From positions 310,001 through 374,000 of the forward strand of contig OZ245893.1 of assembly GCA_965229645.1 (NCBI GenBank): a stretch of DNA of 64,000 bases, given 5' to 3'. Below, piece after piece: positions 34,808 through 42,567 of the stretch (positions are counted from its first letter, which is position 1; each line of letters begins with the position of its first letter). The stretch comes from CAXQZM01 sp965229645 (GTDB lineage Bacteria > Pseudomonadota > Alphaproteobacteria > UBA7985). Both the position numbers and the translations under genes were made by a program. The notes under the pieces are model-generated. The model worked only from the letters and a program-made list of their open reading frames with translations, had not been told where the DNA came from and searched no databases.

Positions 34808-36558
34808 GGGGAGGGAGGTTTTTTGAAGTTGTTTGGCTACACCGTCTTGGTCAGTACCGTTAGAACGTTTAGGTTGCGGTTGCTTCTCTGAAATTGTTTG
34901 GTTACACCCTTCGTCTCGGCCAAAACAACTTAGCCCCAGTTGCGGTTGCTTCTCTGAAATTGTTTGGTTACACCCATCATACGGGGCAGGATGGCCTCGC
35001 GGTAGTTGCGGTTGCTTCTCTGAAATTGTTTGGTTACACCGCCGTTGTTTTGCGCGGGCTTGCCCATAGTGTTGCGGTTGCTTCTCTGAAATTGTTTGGT
35101 TACACCGCAAACGCCAACGGGACGCTGATGAATCATGTTGCGGTTGCTTCTCTGAAATTGTTTGGTTACACCGACGTGGTCGAAGAAATTGGAATTGACG
35201 TTGTTGCGGTTGCTTCTCTGAAATTGTTTGGTTACACCCGTCGCCGCAAACCGCCAAGAGTTCGCACAGTTGCGGTTGCTTCTCTGAAATTGTTTGGTTA
35301 CACCAACAGGCCGCCGATGCCGAAGCGACTCTTTGTTGCGGTTGCTTCTCTGAAATTGTTTGGTTACACCGCGCCATGTCATGCCCTAGCGCGGCCATGC
35401 GTTGCGGTTGCTTCTCTGAAATTGTTTGGTTACACCATACTGCGCAAGACCTTGTTGCGCGGCTTGGTTGCGGTTGCTTCTCTGAAATTGTTTGGTTACA
35501 CCGTCGCAAAAAGCGCCTTTTTTCCCTGCTCCGTTGCGGTTGCTTCTCTGAAATTGTTTGGTTACACCAAGGAGGCTCAGCTTTACAATCGGGCGTATGT
35601 TGCGGTTGCTTCTCTGAAATTGTTTGGTTACACCACGCAACCGCAAAGGCGAGTTGACCGAGTGGTTGCGGTTGCTTCTCTGAAATTGTTTGGTTACACC
35701 CCCGTGCGCTGCAGGATGTAGCAAACACAGGTTGCGGTTGCTTCTCTGAAATTGTTTGGTTACACCCTACGCCCGTTTTGTTTGAACGTTAGCGGCGTTG
35801 CGGTTGCTTCTCTGAAATTGTTTGGTTACACCTGTGTACTCGAGCAAAGTGACTCGCTTGTCGTTGCGGTTGCTTCTCTGAAATTGTTTGGTTACACTGC
35901 ATTGCTTGGCTTGCCGCTGCGGATTCCAGTTGCGGTTGCTTCTCTGAAATTGTTTGGTTACACCTCGCATCGGGTCCTTTTTGGGATGATTTTGGTTGCG
36001 GTTGCTTCTCTGAAATTGTTTGGTTACACCCGTTCTGCATTAAATTTCACGCCAATGTTCGTTGCGGTTGCTTCTCTGAAATTGTTTGGTTACACCCCTG
36101 TCATAGTACTCTTGGCGGTAGAGCATGTTGCGGTTGCTTCTCTGAAATTGTTTGGTTACACCGTAGACCACCAAGCCCTAGAGCTATGGTTAGTTGCGGT
36201 TGCTTCTCTGAAATTGTTTGGTTACACCGGCGGGGCGACGGGGCCAGATAGAGATCGAGTTGCGGTTGCTTCTCTGAAATTGTTTGGTTACACCTGCGCG
36301 GCGTCGCTGTATGTTATGGCTCCAGTTGCGGTTGCTTCTCTGAAATTGTTTGGTTACACCTTTGTTGGCTTTGGTGATGCCAGAGAGATCGTTGCGGTTG
36401 CTTCTCTGAAATTGTTTGGTTACACCTTGGGCCGCGTGCGCGACCTCCATGTAGTCGTTGCGGTTGCTTCTCTGAAATTGTTTGGTTACACCGAAGAGAC
36501 CGACAACCTAGCGCGTAAGGGTGTTGCGGTTGCTTCTCTGAAATTGTTTGGTTACACC
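34808..36558 (+). CRISPR. Type II-C CRISPR array, 27 repeats and 26 spacers
   Basis: The array has 36-nt repeats (starting GTTGCGGTTGC and ending GGTTACACC) with 30-nt spacers. From 34873 to 36558 the period is exactly 66 nt: 26 full repeats, one of which (35863-35898) has its last C changed to T. The leftmost repeat (34808-34843) is degenerate in its first 17 nt but conserved at the 3' end, and its spacer is 29 nt. The tracrRNA anti-repeat orientation implies crRNAs in the plus direction, toward cas2 and opposite to the cas genes. A degenerate repeat at the transcriptional start side fits described type II-C loci. I see no spacer with a full match in this window. Confidence 0.97.
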
Positions 36559-36627
36559 AGGATCTCGATAAGTCTCTGATATGAAAGGGAAAATTCGGGT
36601 CCTGGTGACCAAAATTCATGCCGAAAC
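36559..36627. other. Spacer region between the array and cas2
   Basis: These 69 bp separate the last perfect repeat from the cas2 stop codon. Being next to the least degenerate repeats and the adaptation genes, it is the likelier side for spacer acquisition. I see no strong promoter here. Confidence 0.35.
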
Positions 36628-36963
36628 TCAGAATAGAACGAGCTGTTCGGGTGTTTTTTCGGTTGGTTGCGGCAGTTTTCCGTCATAGACCTTGCTGGTC
36701 CTCCATTGCTTCGAGGTGAAAAATAGAACTCTGACCTTTCCCGTTTGGGGGAGGCCGCGCTCGATGTAGGCGGACTCCCGCTGTGCCGCTTCCTGGGTGG
36801 TGACAAATTTTTGATAGACCGAATACTGCAGCATGGAAAAGCCTCCATCAAGCAAATGATTGCGAAATAGGGTTGCCCTGCGGCGTTGCTTCTTGGTTTG
36901 GGTTGGGAGGTCAAACATGGCGAGAACCCACATGTGCCGAAAGTCTCCGTATCGAATCGTCAT
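36628..36963 (-). CDS. cas2: CRISPR-associated endoribonuclease Cas2
   Basis: Cas2 forms the central dimer of the Cas1-Cas2 integrase that inserts new spacers. The N-terminal beta strand WVLAMFDLPT carries the conserved Asp, followed by a ferredoxin-like fold and SMLQYSVYQKFV. Length is 111 aa, normal for type II Cas2. The ATG overlaps the cas1 stop by 4 nt. No csn2 or cas4 follows, as expected for subtype II-C. Confidence 0.95.
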   Translation of the reverse strand: MTIRYGDFRHMWVLAMFDLPTQTKKQRRRATLFRNHLLDGGFSMLQYSVYQKFVTTQEAAQRESAYIERGLPQTGKVRVLFFTSKQWRTSKVYDGKLPQPTEKTPEQLVLF

Positions 36964-37880
36964 GCGCTGGTTGGGGGTGCAAAGGTGAGGGCGCTGTAGG
37001 TTGGGAGGTCGAGTGACTTGCGCTGGTTCAGCAACACCAGCGCGAGCGAGGTTGCCAGGTCATGACACCCTTGCGCTAAGGAGACGCCGCCGCGCTCGTG
37101 CGCGACTTGGGCATTGGTGAGGGCCACGAGCTTGGCCTTTGCGGGTGCGTCAAGCGGGCCAGGGTCCCCGCCTAAACTATAGACCGCCCAGTCGACAACT
37201 GGGCGGAAGGGTTCCATTAGATCGTCGACCAAGACCATGGGGTTTCGGGCGTTTTTATGAAACAGGCCCAGGGCGGGCAGCAGGCCCGCAGCGACCACGG
37301 CGCGAGCCATGCAGGCGCGAACAATGGCGTAGCCGTAATTCAGGTGGACGTTGGCATCGCCCGCCTCAGGACGGCGGCGAAAGGCCTTGCCCATAAGGGC
37401 GGGCCAATAGACTTGAGCCGCTTGGGCCTCGTGGTTTTCGGGGTCGCCCGACTTTAGGGTTTTTGCCAGATGCTCCAACCTTGCAACGCGATCAGGGGCG
37501 GCGAGGGCCAGGACCGCAGCTTGTGCCCTGATCTTTGCCCTCACGAGATCTTTCCAGAGGCGCTTTTGCAGTGGAACGCCCATGGCCACCTGCGCCGCCG
37601 CGCGTTGGGTCAGGTCGATATTTCCGACCAGAGGTGTCATGAGACCGATGGGGAGCATATTGGGACCGCAAATCACGACCGCCGAGCCTTGCTCGGCCAA
37701 GGCGGCAAGGAGGGCAGCGGATAGGGTGACTTGGCGCGAGGTTAAAATGAGCGCCAAGATCGAATCGAGGGGGACTTTGCGGGTCTCGCCTTCGGCGGGC
37801 TCGAACACCAAAAAACCGCGTTCGCGCCTAGCAAAGCCGCTGGCTTGACTAAAGTCCAGGACTTGGCGCGGGAGGGTCAT
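36960..37880 (-). CDS. cas1: CRISPR-associated integrase Cas1
   Basis: Cas1 catalyses integration of protospacers into the array. The metal ligands appear as Glu151 (ENHEAQAAQVYW), His208 (LGLFHKNARNP) and an acidic cluster at 219-223 (DDLMEPFRP). Length is 306 aa, typical for type II Cas1. It begins 3 bp after the cas9 stop and is translationally coupled to cas2, giving one minus-strand operon cas9-cas1-cas2. Confidence 0.96.
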   Translation of the reverse strand: MTLPRQVLDFSQASGFARRERGFLVFEPAEGETRKVPLDSILALILTSRQVTLSAALLAALAEQGSAVVICGPNMLPIGLMTPLVGNIDLTQRAAAQVAMGVPLQKRLWKDLVRAKIRAQAAVLALAAPDRVARLEHLAKTLKSGDPENHEAQAAQVYWPALMGKAFRRRPEAGDANVHLNYGYAIVRACMARAVVAAGLLPALGLFHKNARNPMVLVDDLMEPFRPVVDWAVYSLGGDPGPLDAPAKAKLVALTNAQVAHERGGVSLAQGCHDLATSLALVLLNQRKSLDLPTYSALTFAPPTSA

Positions 37881-37883
37881 CAG

Positions 37884-40800
37884 CTAGGATCGCTTTACCT
37901 CGCCCAAGACGGAGACATAGAGCTTGCGAAGCCCCAGAGACACTAAAGGCTTGGGCGATTTTGCAAAAAATAAGCCCCCTTCGGTTCTGTTCCGTTGATC
38001 GGCGTTGGCTTCCTTTGGGTCACAAAGAGTGATTTTCCCCGCTGTCATCTTCTGAATGCGAAAGATGGCGCGTCCTTCCTTTCCTGCTCTTGGGTCATCG
38101 ATTTCGATCATGTCCCCCCCAAACAGACGAAACAGGCGCTTGGCCTCGGGGTATCGCCGTTTCCATTCGGGTGTGAAGTCTCGAGAATTTGCTTGCCGCA
38201 AGTTGATCAACTCAGCGCCGAAACCATTGTGCGGGCAATCGTAAAAGTCGTAGCACCAGTTGCCGCCGCTGGCGTAGCCCTTTGTGATCTTGCCCTGAAC
38301 GGATATGGGTTCGACGGTTTCGCGCAGGCCGATGCGAATTTTTCGGATTTTAAGCTGCTCAGCGACCGCTTTGGCGGCGTCGGCGAAGCTCTCGCCCAGT
38401 TCGAGCCGCGGCATGATCAAAGAGTGGAGACGCGCGTGCGTATTTGCACTCAAAATTTGCGCCAAGTCTTCGGCTTTCTTGAATTTATCGCCTGGGAAGG
38501 CAACGCGCAAACCGACGTTGAAGTCACCCCGGTTTTTGGGGTCGTAGGTGAGGGCGGGACAGGCCTTGTTGACGAACCCATAGGCGGTTTCTTTCAGCAA
38601 CCCTCCGCCCTTTGAGTGGTCTGGACGATGCGCGATGACCATGTCTTTAGCACGCGCCGCCACCGCCGCGCGCAAGGGTTCCTTCAACGGACCTAGCGCC
38701 TCTGCAACGAGATGATGAATCTTTCGATTTTGTTCTGCCTCATCATCGGAGCGTTTTGCAACCTTGGCAACTTCCTGCAAAAATCCGCGGTCCATGAGGC
38801 CAATTACGCATGCGTCGACAAAATGATGGCGATGATCGTTGCGGTTCTTCTTGCCTTTGACGCCGAGAACCTCGTCCAGACCGAGGGTATGACGTACCGC
38901 TGCGGTTAAGCGCCCTGGCGTCGCCCAGCAGGGCATGTTGTTCCCTGCGAAGGTCGCGCAGACGGGCGTAAGGTACTGGACGGCCAAGCGCGCGATATAC
39001 TGCGTATCGGTCAGCTGACGGGCCAGCCATTGATCGTCTTGGGCGAATCGTCTCATGGCTTCTGCGCCAAACCGCCAACGCTTGTTCTTGGGCAAGGCCT
39101 GGACGCGTTCCATCATGCCCTCAAACCAGGGGTCATCGTGAAAGGCTTCATGCGGGCTGCGCCCCGCTTTGCGGCGGTTGGCCTCTCGCGTGGCGAGGGT
39201 CTTATTGGCGCGGCTGTCATCAAGAGTCCGCGCATAAGGTAGAATGTGTTCCACCTCAATTTGGTCGCTAAAGATATCAGCCTGACTGATTTTGTCGCCA
39301 GAGAAGGGGCAGCGATAGTCTGGGGCCAACTCCTCGTGAAGGGCGAGACGCAACAGGCGGTCAGCGGTTACGCGCATTCCATGCGATTCGATGATCGCGG
39401 CGCGCTTGTCGTTGGCCGCAGTGTTTTTGCGCTGTTCGCTCTCCAACTCTCTGCGTTTTATGGCCGATAGGGGGAGTTCGCGCCCGCTTTCGATAATGAT
39501 TTGCGCGGGCTTGCCATCGCGGGCGATGAGCGCGTTGACCAGGGCGCGAATGCGACCAAGCACGATGTGGACCGTTGGGTTGGGAAAGCGTCCAAACCGC
39601 TCGACGTCGTTGCGTGCCCGTTCGGGGTTGATGCCGGGGATGACACTTTCTGCTAAGACCTCGCCATAGTAGGGCAAGGTATCATAGACCTCTCCCGTGC
39701 GCTTGTCGCTATGGTGCCCCAGGCCTGCGGCTTGCGTCGCTTCATCGTAAGGAAGGCGGTCGCTTTGCATGACCTCAAGGAGTCGCCCCATCGCCGCCTT
39801 TGACAAGTGGAGTCGGTCGGGGCTGGGGTTGAGGGCGGCGATGGCCGCTGCGCCTGGATCATCGAACCCAAACTCGACTTTGAGCCAGGCTTGAATGTCC
39901 TCGTCATTTTTGTCGCTTAGGAGTGTTTCGACAACTTCGTCTTGTCGCGCAAGCGGCAGGTCGTCCCACTTTGGCCCCTTGTGCTTCTTGAACGCGGATC
40001 GGAATTTGGCCGCGGTTTGGTCTCCCAACACCTTGGGGCGGCGCGGTGATTGCAGGTTGAAGGTTGTGCCTGCTGGCAGCTTGAGCGTCTTTTCCGCCAA
40101 GTCCTGAAACTTCATGTCGGTTTTGGCGCGCAAGGCCGCCACCACCTTGTCTTGCTCCTCTGCGGTCAAGTTTCGACTGACCTGACGCGCGTCTAAAACT
40201 CGCAGATTGAGAACCTCGGACCAAATTCGGAAAAGCTGCGCCGTTGGCAGCGACTTGGACGCGCGTTCCTCCGCTGGGATAAGCGAACAGCGCCCAGCAG
40301 GAGGGCTTTTCAATTTGCGTTGTCGAAAGAACACAGGCTCAATGGCGTTCTGCGCTTGCTCATTGGCCTCAATGAGGCCGAACCGCCGTTGGCGTTCAAA
40401 CATGCGATCAAATTCTGCCTTGATCAGCGCCCGGTTTGGGTAAAATTCGTAGGATGCCTTGGCACCGTCCCCTTGCAGGCGCAGGCGCGTCGGCAAGTCT
40501 GCGGTTCGGCGCGCCGCCAGAAAGGCCCCGTATGTTTCGTGGCCTTGTTCGGCCAGTTTTGTCTGCAAGATCGCGACGGCCTGGGCGATCTTGCCATCCT
40601 CCCCGCCGTCGGACTTGCGGTTGGACCGAAAGCCACGTCGCTGGTGCAAGTGAAAGAGGGCACGGCCAAACTCATGGGCACTCAAACGTCGTGTAAGGGC
40701 TTGTGTGCGCAGTTCGTAGGGATCTAGGAGGGCCAGATGGCCCGCTTCTGCGGGAAAGAGCCCATGCGCGCGCAGGGCGGCGAGCAAATCGTGCTTGCGG

Positions 40801-41006
40801 CGCAGTTTGCGATCGCGATTGCGCCGAAGGCCCCGAGCTTGGCGACGGTCGGCGGCGTTGGATGCCAGGGACGTGGGATTGCGGCCCTGGTCGAAGATAT
40901 GGACGCCGCCGTCTAACAGGTTTTCTGGACGTAAGGCGTCATTCAAGGAGAGCTGCGCCCAGCCGATGGAGTTGGTGCCGAGATCAAGGGAAAGTCGATA
41001 GGTCAT
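37884..41006 (-). CDS. cas9: Type II-C Cas9 endonuclease
   Basis: Cas9 cuts DNA guided by the crRNA:tracrRNA pair. RuvC-I is YRLSLDLGTNSIGW with Asp8. The arginine-rich bridge helix is around residues 54-75 (RRQARGLRRNRDRKLRRKHD). RuvC-II is IIIESGRELP with Glu506. The HNH domain has VEHILPYARTLDDS with catalytic His587 and Asn residues at 601/610. RuvC-III is HRHHFVDACVIG with Asp731. All catalytic residues are present. At 1040 aa it is a compact Cas9, similar in length to other alphaproteobacterial II-C enzymes. The PAM-interacting C-terminus cannot be read for PAM preference. Confidence 0.97.
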   Translation of the reverse strand: MTYRLSLDLGTNSIGWAQLSLNDALRPENLLDGGVHIFDQGRNPTSLASNAADRRQARGLRRNRDRKLRRKHDLLAALRAHGLFPAEAGHLALLDPYELRTQALTRRLSAHEFGRALFHLHQRRGFRSNRKSDGGEDGKIAQAVAILQTKLAEQGHETYGAFLAARRTADLPTRLRLQGDGAKASYEFYPNRALIKAEFDRMFERQRRFGLIEANEQAQNAIEPVFFRQRKLKSPPAGRCSLIPAEERASKSLPTAQLFRIWSEVLNLRVLDARQVSRNLTAEEQDKVVAALRAKTDMKFQDLAEKTLKLPAGTTFNLQSPRRPKVLGDQTAAKFRSAFKKHKGPKWDDLPLARQDEVVETLLSDKNDEDIQAWLKVEFGFDDPGAAAIAALNPSPDRLHLSKAAMGRLLEVMQSDRLPYDEATQAAGLGHHSDKRTGEVYDTLPYYGEVLAESVIPGINPERARNDVERFGRFPNPTVHIVLGRIRALVNALIARDGKPAQIIIESGRELPLSAIKRRELESEQRKNTAANDKRAAIIESHGMRVTADRLLRLALHEELAPDYRCPFSGDKISQADIFSDQIEVEHILPYARTLDDSRANKTLATREANRRKAGRSPHEAFHDDPWFEGMMERVQALPKNKRWRFGAEAMRRFAQDDQWLARQLTDTQYIARLAVQYLTPVCATFAGNNMPCWATPGRLTAAVRHTLGLDEVLGVKGKKNRNDHRHHFVDACVIGLMDRGFLQEVAKVAKRSDDEAEQNRKIHHLVAEALGPLKEPLRAAVAARAKDMVIAHRPDHSKGGGLLKETAYGFVNKACPALTYDPKNRGDFNVGLRVAFPGDKFKKAEDLAQILSANTHARLHSLIMPRLELGESFADAAKAVAEQLKIRKIRIGLRETVEPISVQGKITKGYASGGNWCYDFYDCPHNGFGAELINLRQANSRDFTPEWKRRYPEAKRLFRLFGGDMIEIDDPRAGKEGRAIFRIQKMTAGKITLCDPKEANADQRNRTEGGLFFAKSPKPLVSLGLRKLYVSVLGEVKRS

Positions 41007-41015
41007 AGAATTTTC

Positions 41016-41043
41016 TTGACACGGGAAGGCGCGTGAATCTACG
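41016..41043 (+). promoter_or_regulatory. tracrRNA promoter
   Basis: A perfect -35 TTGACA (41016-41021) is followed at 16 bp by the weaker -10 candidate TCTACG (41038-41043). This predicts a start near 41050, 6 nt before the anti-repeat. It lies 10 bp from the cas9 start codon on the opposite strand, so tracrRNA initiation overlaps the cas9 leader. Confidence 0.6.
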
Positions 41044-41049
41044 GGGAGA

Positions 41050-41178
41050 GAAGGTTAACCAAACAATTTCAGAGAACTGGGGCGCTCAAACCGCTCCAAA
41101 TTAACCGTTAACAAGCCCGCCACTTCCGTGGTTGTGGCACCAAATTCGCCCCAGGCTGCTGGCCTGGGGTTTTTTGTT
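41050..41178 (+). ncRNA. tracrRNA
   Basis: The anti-repeat at 41056-41076 is exactly complementary to repeat positions 12-32 (21 bp). AACCGC (41089-41094) could pair with repeat positions 4-9 across a 12-nt bulge. Downstream are small stem-loops (TTAACCGTTAA; CCACTTCCGTGG) and a strong terminator. The predicted RNA is about 120-130 nt. It is transcribed divergently from cas9. RNase III (rnc, 1897) would process the duplex. The orientation follows from the promoter, the terminator and the absence of a terminator on the other strand. Confidence 0.88.
41149..41175 (+). terminator. tracrRNA intrinsic terminator
   Basis: CCCCAGGC (41149-41156) pairs perfectly with GCCTGGGG (41162-41169) across a TGCTG loop and is followed by TTTTTT. 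The same hairpin with flanks is repeated exactly at 41759-41802. Confidence 0.9.
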
Positions 41179-41186
41179 GGGTCGGT

Positions 41187-41222
41187 GTTGCGGCTGCTTT
41201 CCTGAAGTTGTTTGGGGCGTTT
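41187..41222 (+). repeat. Orphan CRISPR-repeat-like sequence after the tracrRNA
   Basis: GTTGCGGCTGCTTTCCTGAA followed by GTTGTTTGG matches the CRISPR repeat at 25 of its first 29 positions; the last 7 nt differ. It has the same orientation as the crRNA repeats and begins 12 nt after the tracrRNA terminator. No second repeat follows at spacer distance. Confidence 0.7.
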
Positions 41223-41228
41223 TCGTTT

Positions 41229-41745
41229 GCGGTTGGTGTTCTGGGGTGGATGCTTTGGCCGCTTGTGGCATGACGTGGCGGGGGATTGGGCCGTCTGTTC
41301 TTGTGGTTGGTGTTCTGCTGCGACTGCGCGCAGCATGACGTCGGAGGGGGACGGGGGCGGTTTGTTCTTGTGGTTGGTGTTCTGGGGTGGATGCTTTGGC
41401 TGCTTGTGGCGTGACGTTGGAGGGGGGGACGGGGCGGTTTGTTCTTTTGGTTGGTGTTCTGGGGTGGATGCTGTGACTTCGCGCAGCATGACGTCGAGGC
41501 GGGGGACGGGGGCGGTTTGTTCATTTGGCTGGTGTTCTGGGGTGGATGCTTTGGCCGCTTGTGGCATGGCGTGGAGGGGGATGGGGCCGTCTGTTCTTGT
41601 GGTTGGCGTTCAGTGATGGATGCTGCGACTGCGCGCAGCATGACATCGAGCGGGGGGACGGGGCGGTTTGTTCTTTTGGTTGGTGTTCTGGGGTGGATGC
41701 TGTGACTTCGCGCAGCATGACGTCGAGGGGCGCGCGCAAGTCCAA
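41229..41745. repeat. Imperfect tandem array of short palindromic repeats
   Basis: About seven imperfect units of 65-90 bp follow one another. Each contains GGTTGGTGTTCTGGGGTGGA or a variant, then a palindromic core such as GCTGCGACTGCGCGCAGC, then a G-rich tract with CGGTTTGTTCTT. Two core variants alternate (GCTTTGGCCGCTTGTGGC and the GCGCGCAGC type). Related units lie at 42030-42250, 54190-54418 and 57014-57200. Apparent long reading frames across this stretch are repeat translations, not genes. Confidence 0.7.
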
Positions 41746-41758
41746 TGCCCTGTGGGAT

Positions 41759-41802
41759 TGGCACCAAATTCGCCCCAGGCTGCTGGCCTGGGGTTTTTTG
41801 TT
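41759..41802 (+). terminator. Second exact copy of the tracrRNA terminator segment
   Basis: These 44 nt are identical to 41135-41178, including the CCCCAGGC/GCCTGGGG hairpin and T-run. No anti-repeat lies upstream of this copy. It may terminate read-through 78 bp before the tRNA gene. Confidence 0.8.
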
Positions 41803-41879
41803 TCAGGCTTTGGGGGACGGGCAAAGGGCGTTGCATGGGGTTTTGTGGCGCGCTATACGGATGGCGTTGCAACAGCGAC

Positions 41880-41952
41880 GGGCCTGTAGTTCAGTGGTTA
41901 GAACCCTCGGCTCATAACCGAGTTGTCGCAGGTTCGAATCCTGCCGGGCCTA
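41880..41952 (+). tRNA. tRNA with CAU anticodon (Met or lysidine-Ile2)
   Basis: The 73-nt sequence folds into a complete cloverleaf: acceptor GGGCCTG/CGGGCCT with two wobble pairs, D-stem GTTC/GAAC, anticodon stem CTCGG/CCGAG with loop CTCATAA, and T-stem GCAGG/CCTGC with TTCGAAT. The discriminator is A and CCA is not encoded. CAU anticodons belong to elongator Met, initiator Met or tRNA-Ile2 modified by TilS; the acceptor starts with a weak G-U pair rather than the initiator's mismatch. I cannot settle the identity. Confidence 0.92.
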
Positions 41953-41969
41953 TTTGCTTTGGGGACTTG

Positions 41970-42004
41970 TTTTTTGTTGGGTCGGTGTTGCGGCTGCTTT
42001 CCTG
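41970..42004 (+). repeat. 35-nt duplicate of the tracrRNA-downstream segment
   Basis: These bases are identical to 41170-41204, exactly 800 bp away. They include TTTTTTGTTGGGTCGG and the first 18 nt of the orphan CRISPR-repeat-like sequence, after which the copies diverge. It starts 18 bp after the tRNA. Confidence 0.75.
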
Positions 42005-42029
42005 TTTGATGTTTTGTGCGATTGCGTTT

Positions 42030-42250
42030 TTCGGTTGGTGTTATGGGGCGGATGTTGTGAACGTGTTTGGCATGGGGTGGAGGGGGATTGGGCCGACTGT
42101 TCTGTTGGCTGGCGTTCAGTGAAGGATGCTGCGACTGCGCGCAGCATGGTGACATCGTGAGAGGATGTGGGGACCCCCTACCACCGTCATCCAGCGCGGA
42201 GCGAAGCGAAGTCGCAGGATCCATCACCTGCTGTTTCCCCTTGAGCGGAA
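42030..42250. repeat. Further short palindromic repeats
   Basis: This stretch holds one unit of the GGTTGGTGTT type and one with the core GATGCTGCGACTGCGCGCAG. It continues with ATCCAGCGCGGAGCGAAGCG and ATCCATCACCTGC, which recur in inverted form at 54330-54385. No gene is supported from 41953 to 42567. Confidence 0.6.
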
Positions 42251-42278
42251 AGCGGACACAAATAGCCGAACAGTCCAA

Positions 42279-42479
42279 TAATACCAACGGCGAAAAAAGT
42301 TGACACTTTTTTAGCCGTTTTATGTCTCACGGCAGAAACGCTTCGCGTTTCGCCTCCGACGGGGCCTTCGCTTATACCCCGAGGCGCTTTCGCGCTATTC
42401 TCGGGGCCGCTACGGGGGCCGCAGTCGCGGCCCTTATACCAGCGATCATTAGAGTCATTTTAAGTCGCCGCTGGTATAA
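42279..42479 (-). repeat. Dispersed 200-bp TIR element, copy 3 (reverse)
   Basis: This copy is inverted relative to copies 1 and 2. It starts TAATACCAACGGCG and ends CGCCGCTGGTATAA. The end facing the DMT gene carries GAGTCA, 17 bp, then TATAAG, an outward promoter-like layout about 90 bp before the ATG at 42568. The central palindromes are the same as in the other copies. Confidence 0.85.
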
Positions 42480-42567
42480 GGGTCGGCCCCATCCGTTTTT
42501 AGCAATTGTTCCAGTTAACTTAAATCCACCATAGGCACACGACCAGTAGATAGGATAGGGCGAGCCC

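Noticed and set aside
34833..36579. Long open frames across the CRISPR array on both strands
   Set aside because: The 66-nt period is a multiple of three and the repeat lacks stops in several frames, so the array reads as repetitive peptides. They are artefacts of the repeats.
41007..41080. A tracrRNA transcribed on the minus strand toward cas9
   Set aside because: There is no terminator before the cas9 start and no nexus-like structure on that strand, whereas the plus strand has a promoter, an anti-repeat, stem-loops and a terminator in order.
41055..41872. Pro/Gln/Thr-rich minus-strand frames of up to 254 codons
   Set aside because: They translate the tandem palindromic repeats, the tracrRNA and its terminator copies; no start signal or conserved domain is seen.
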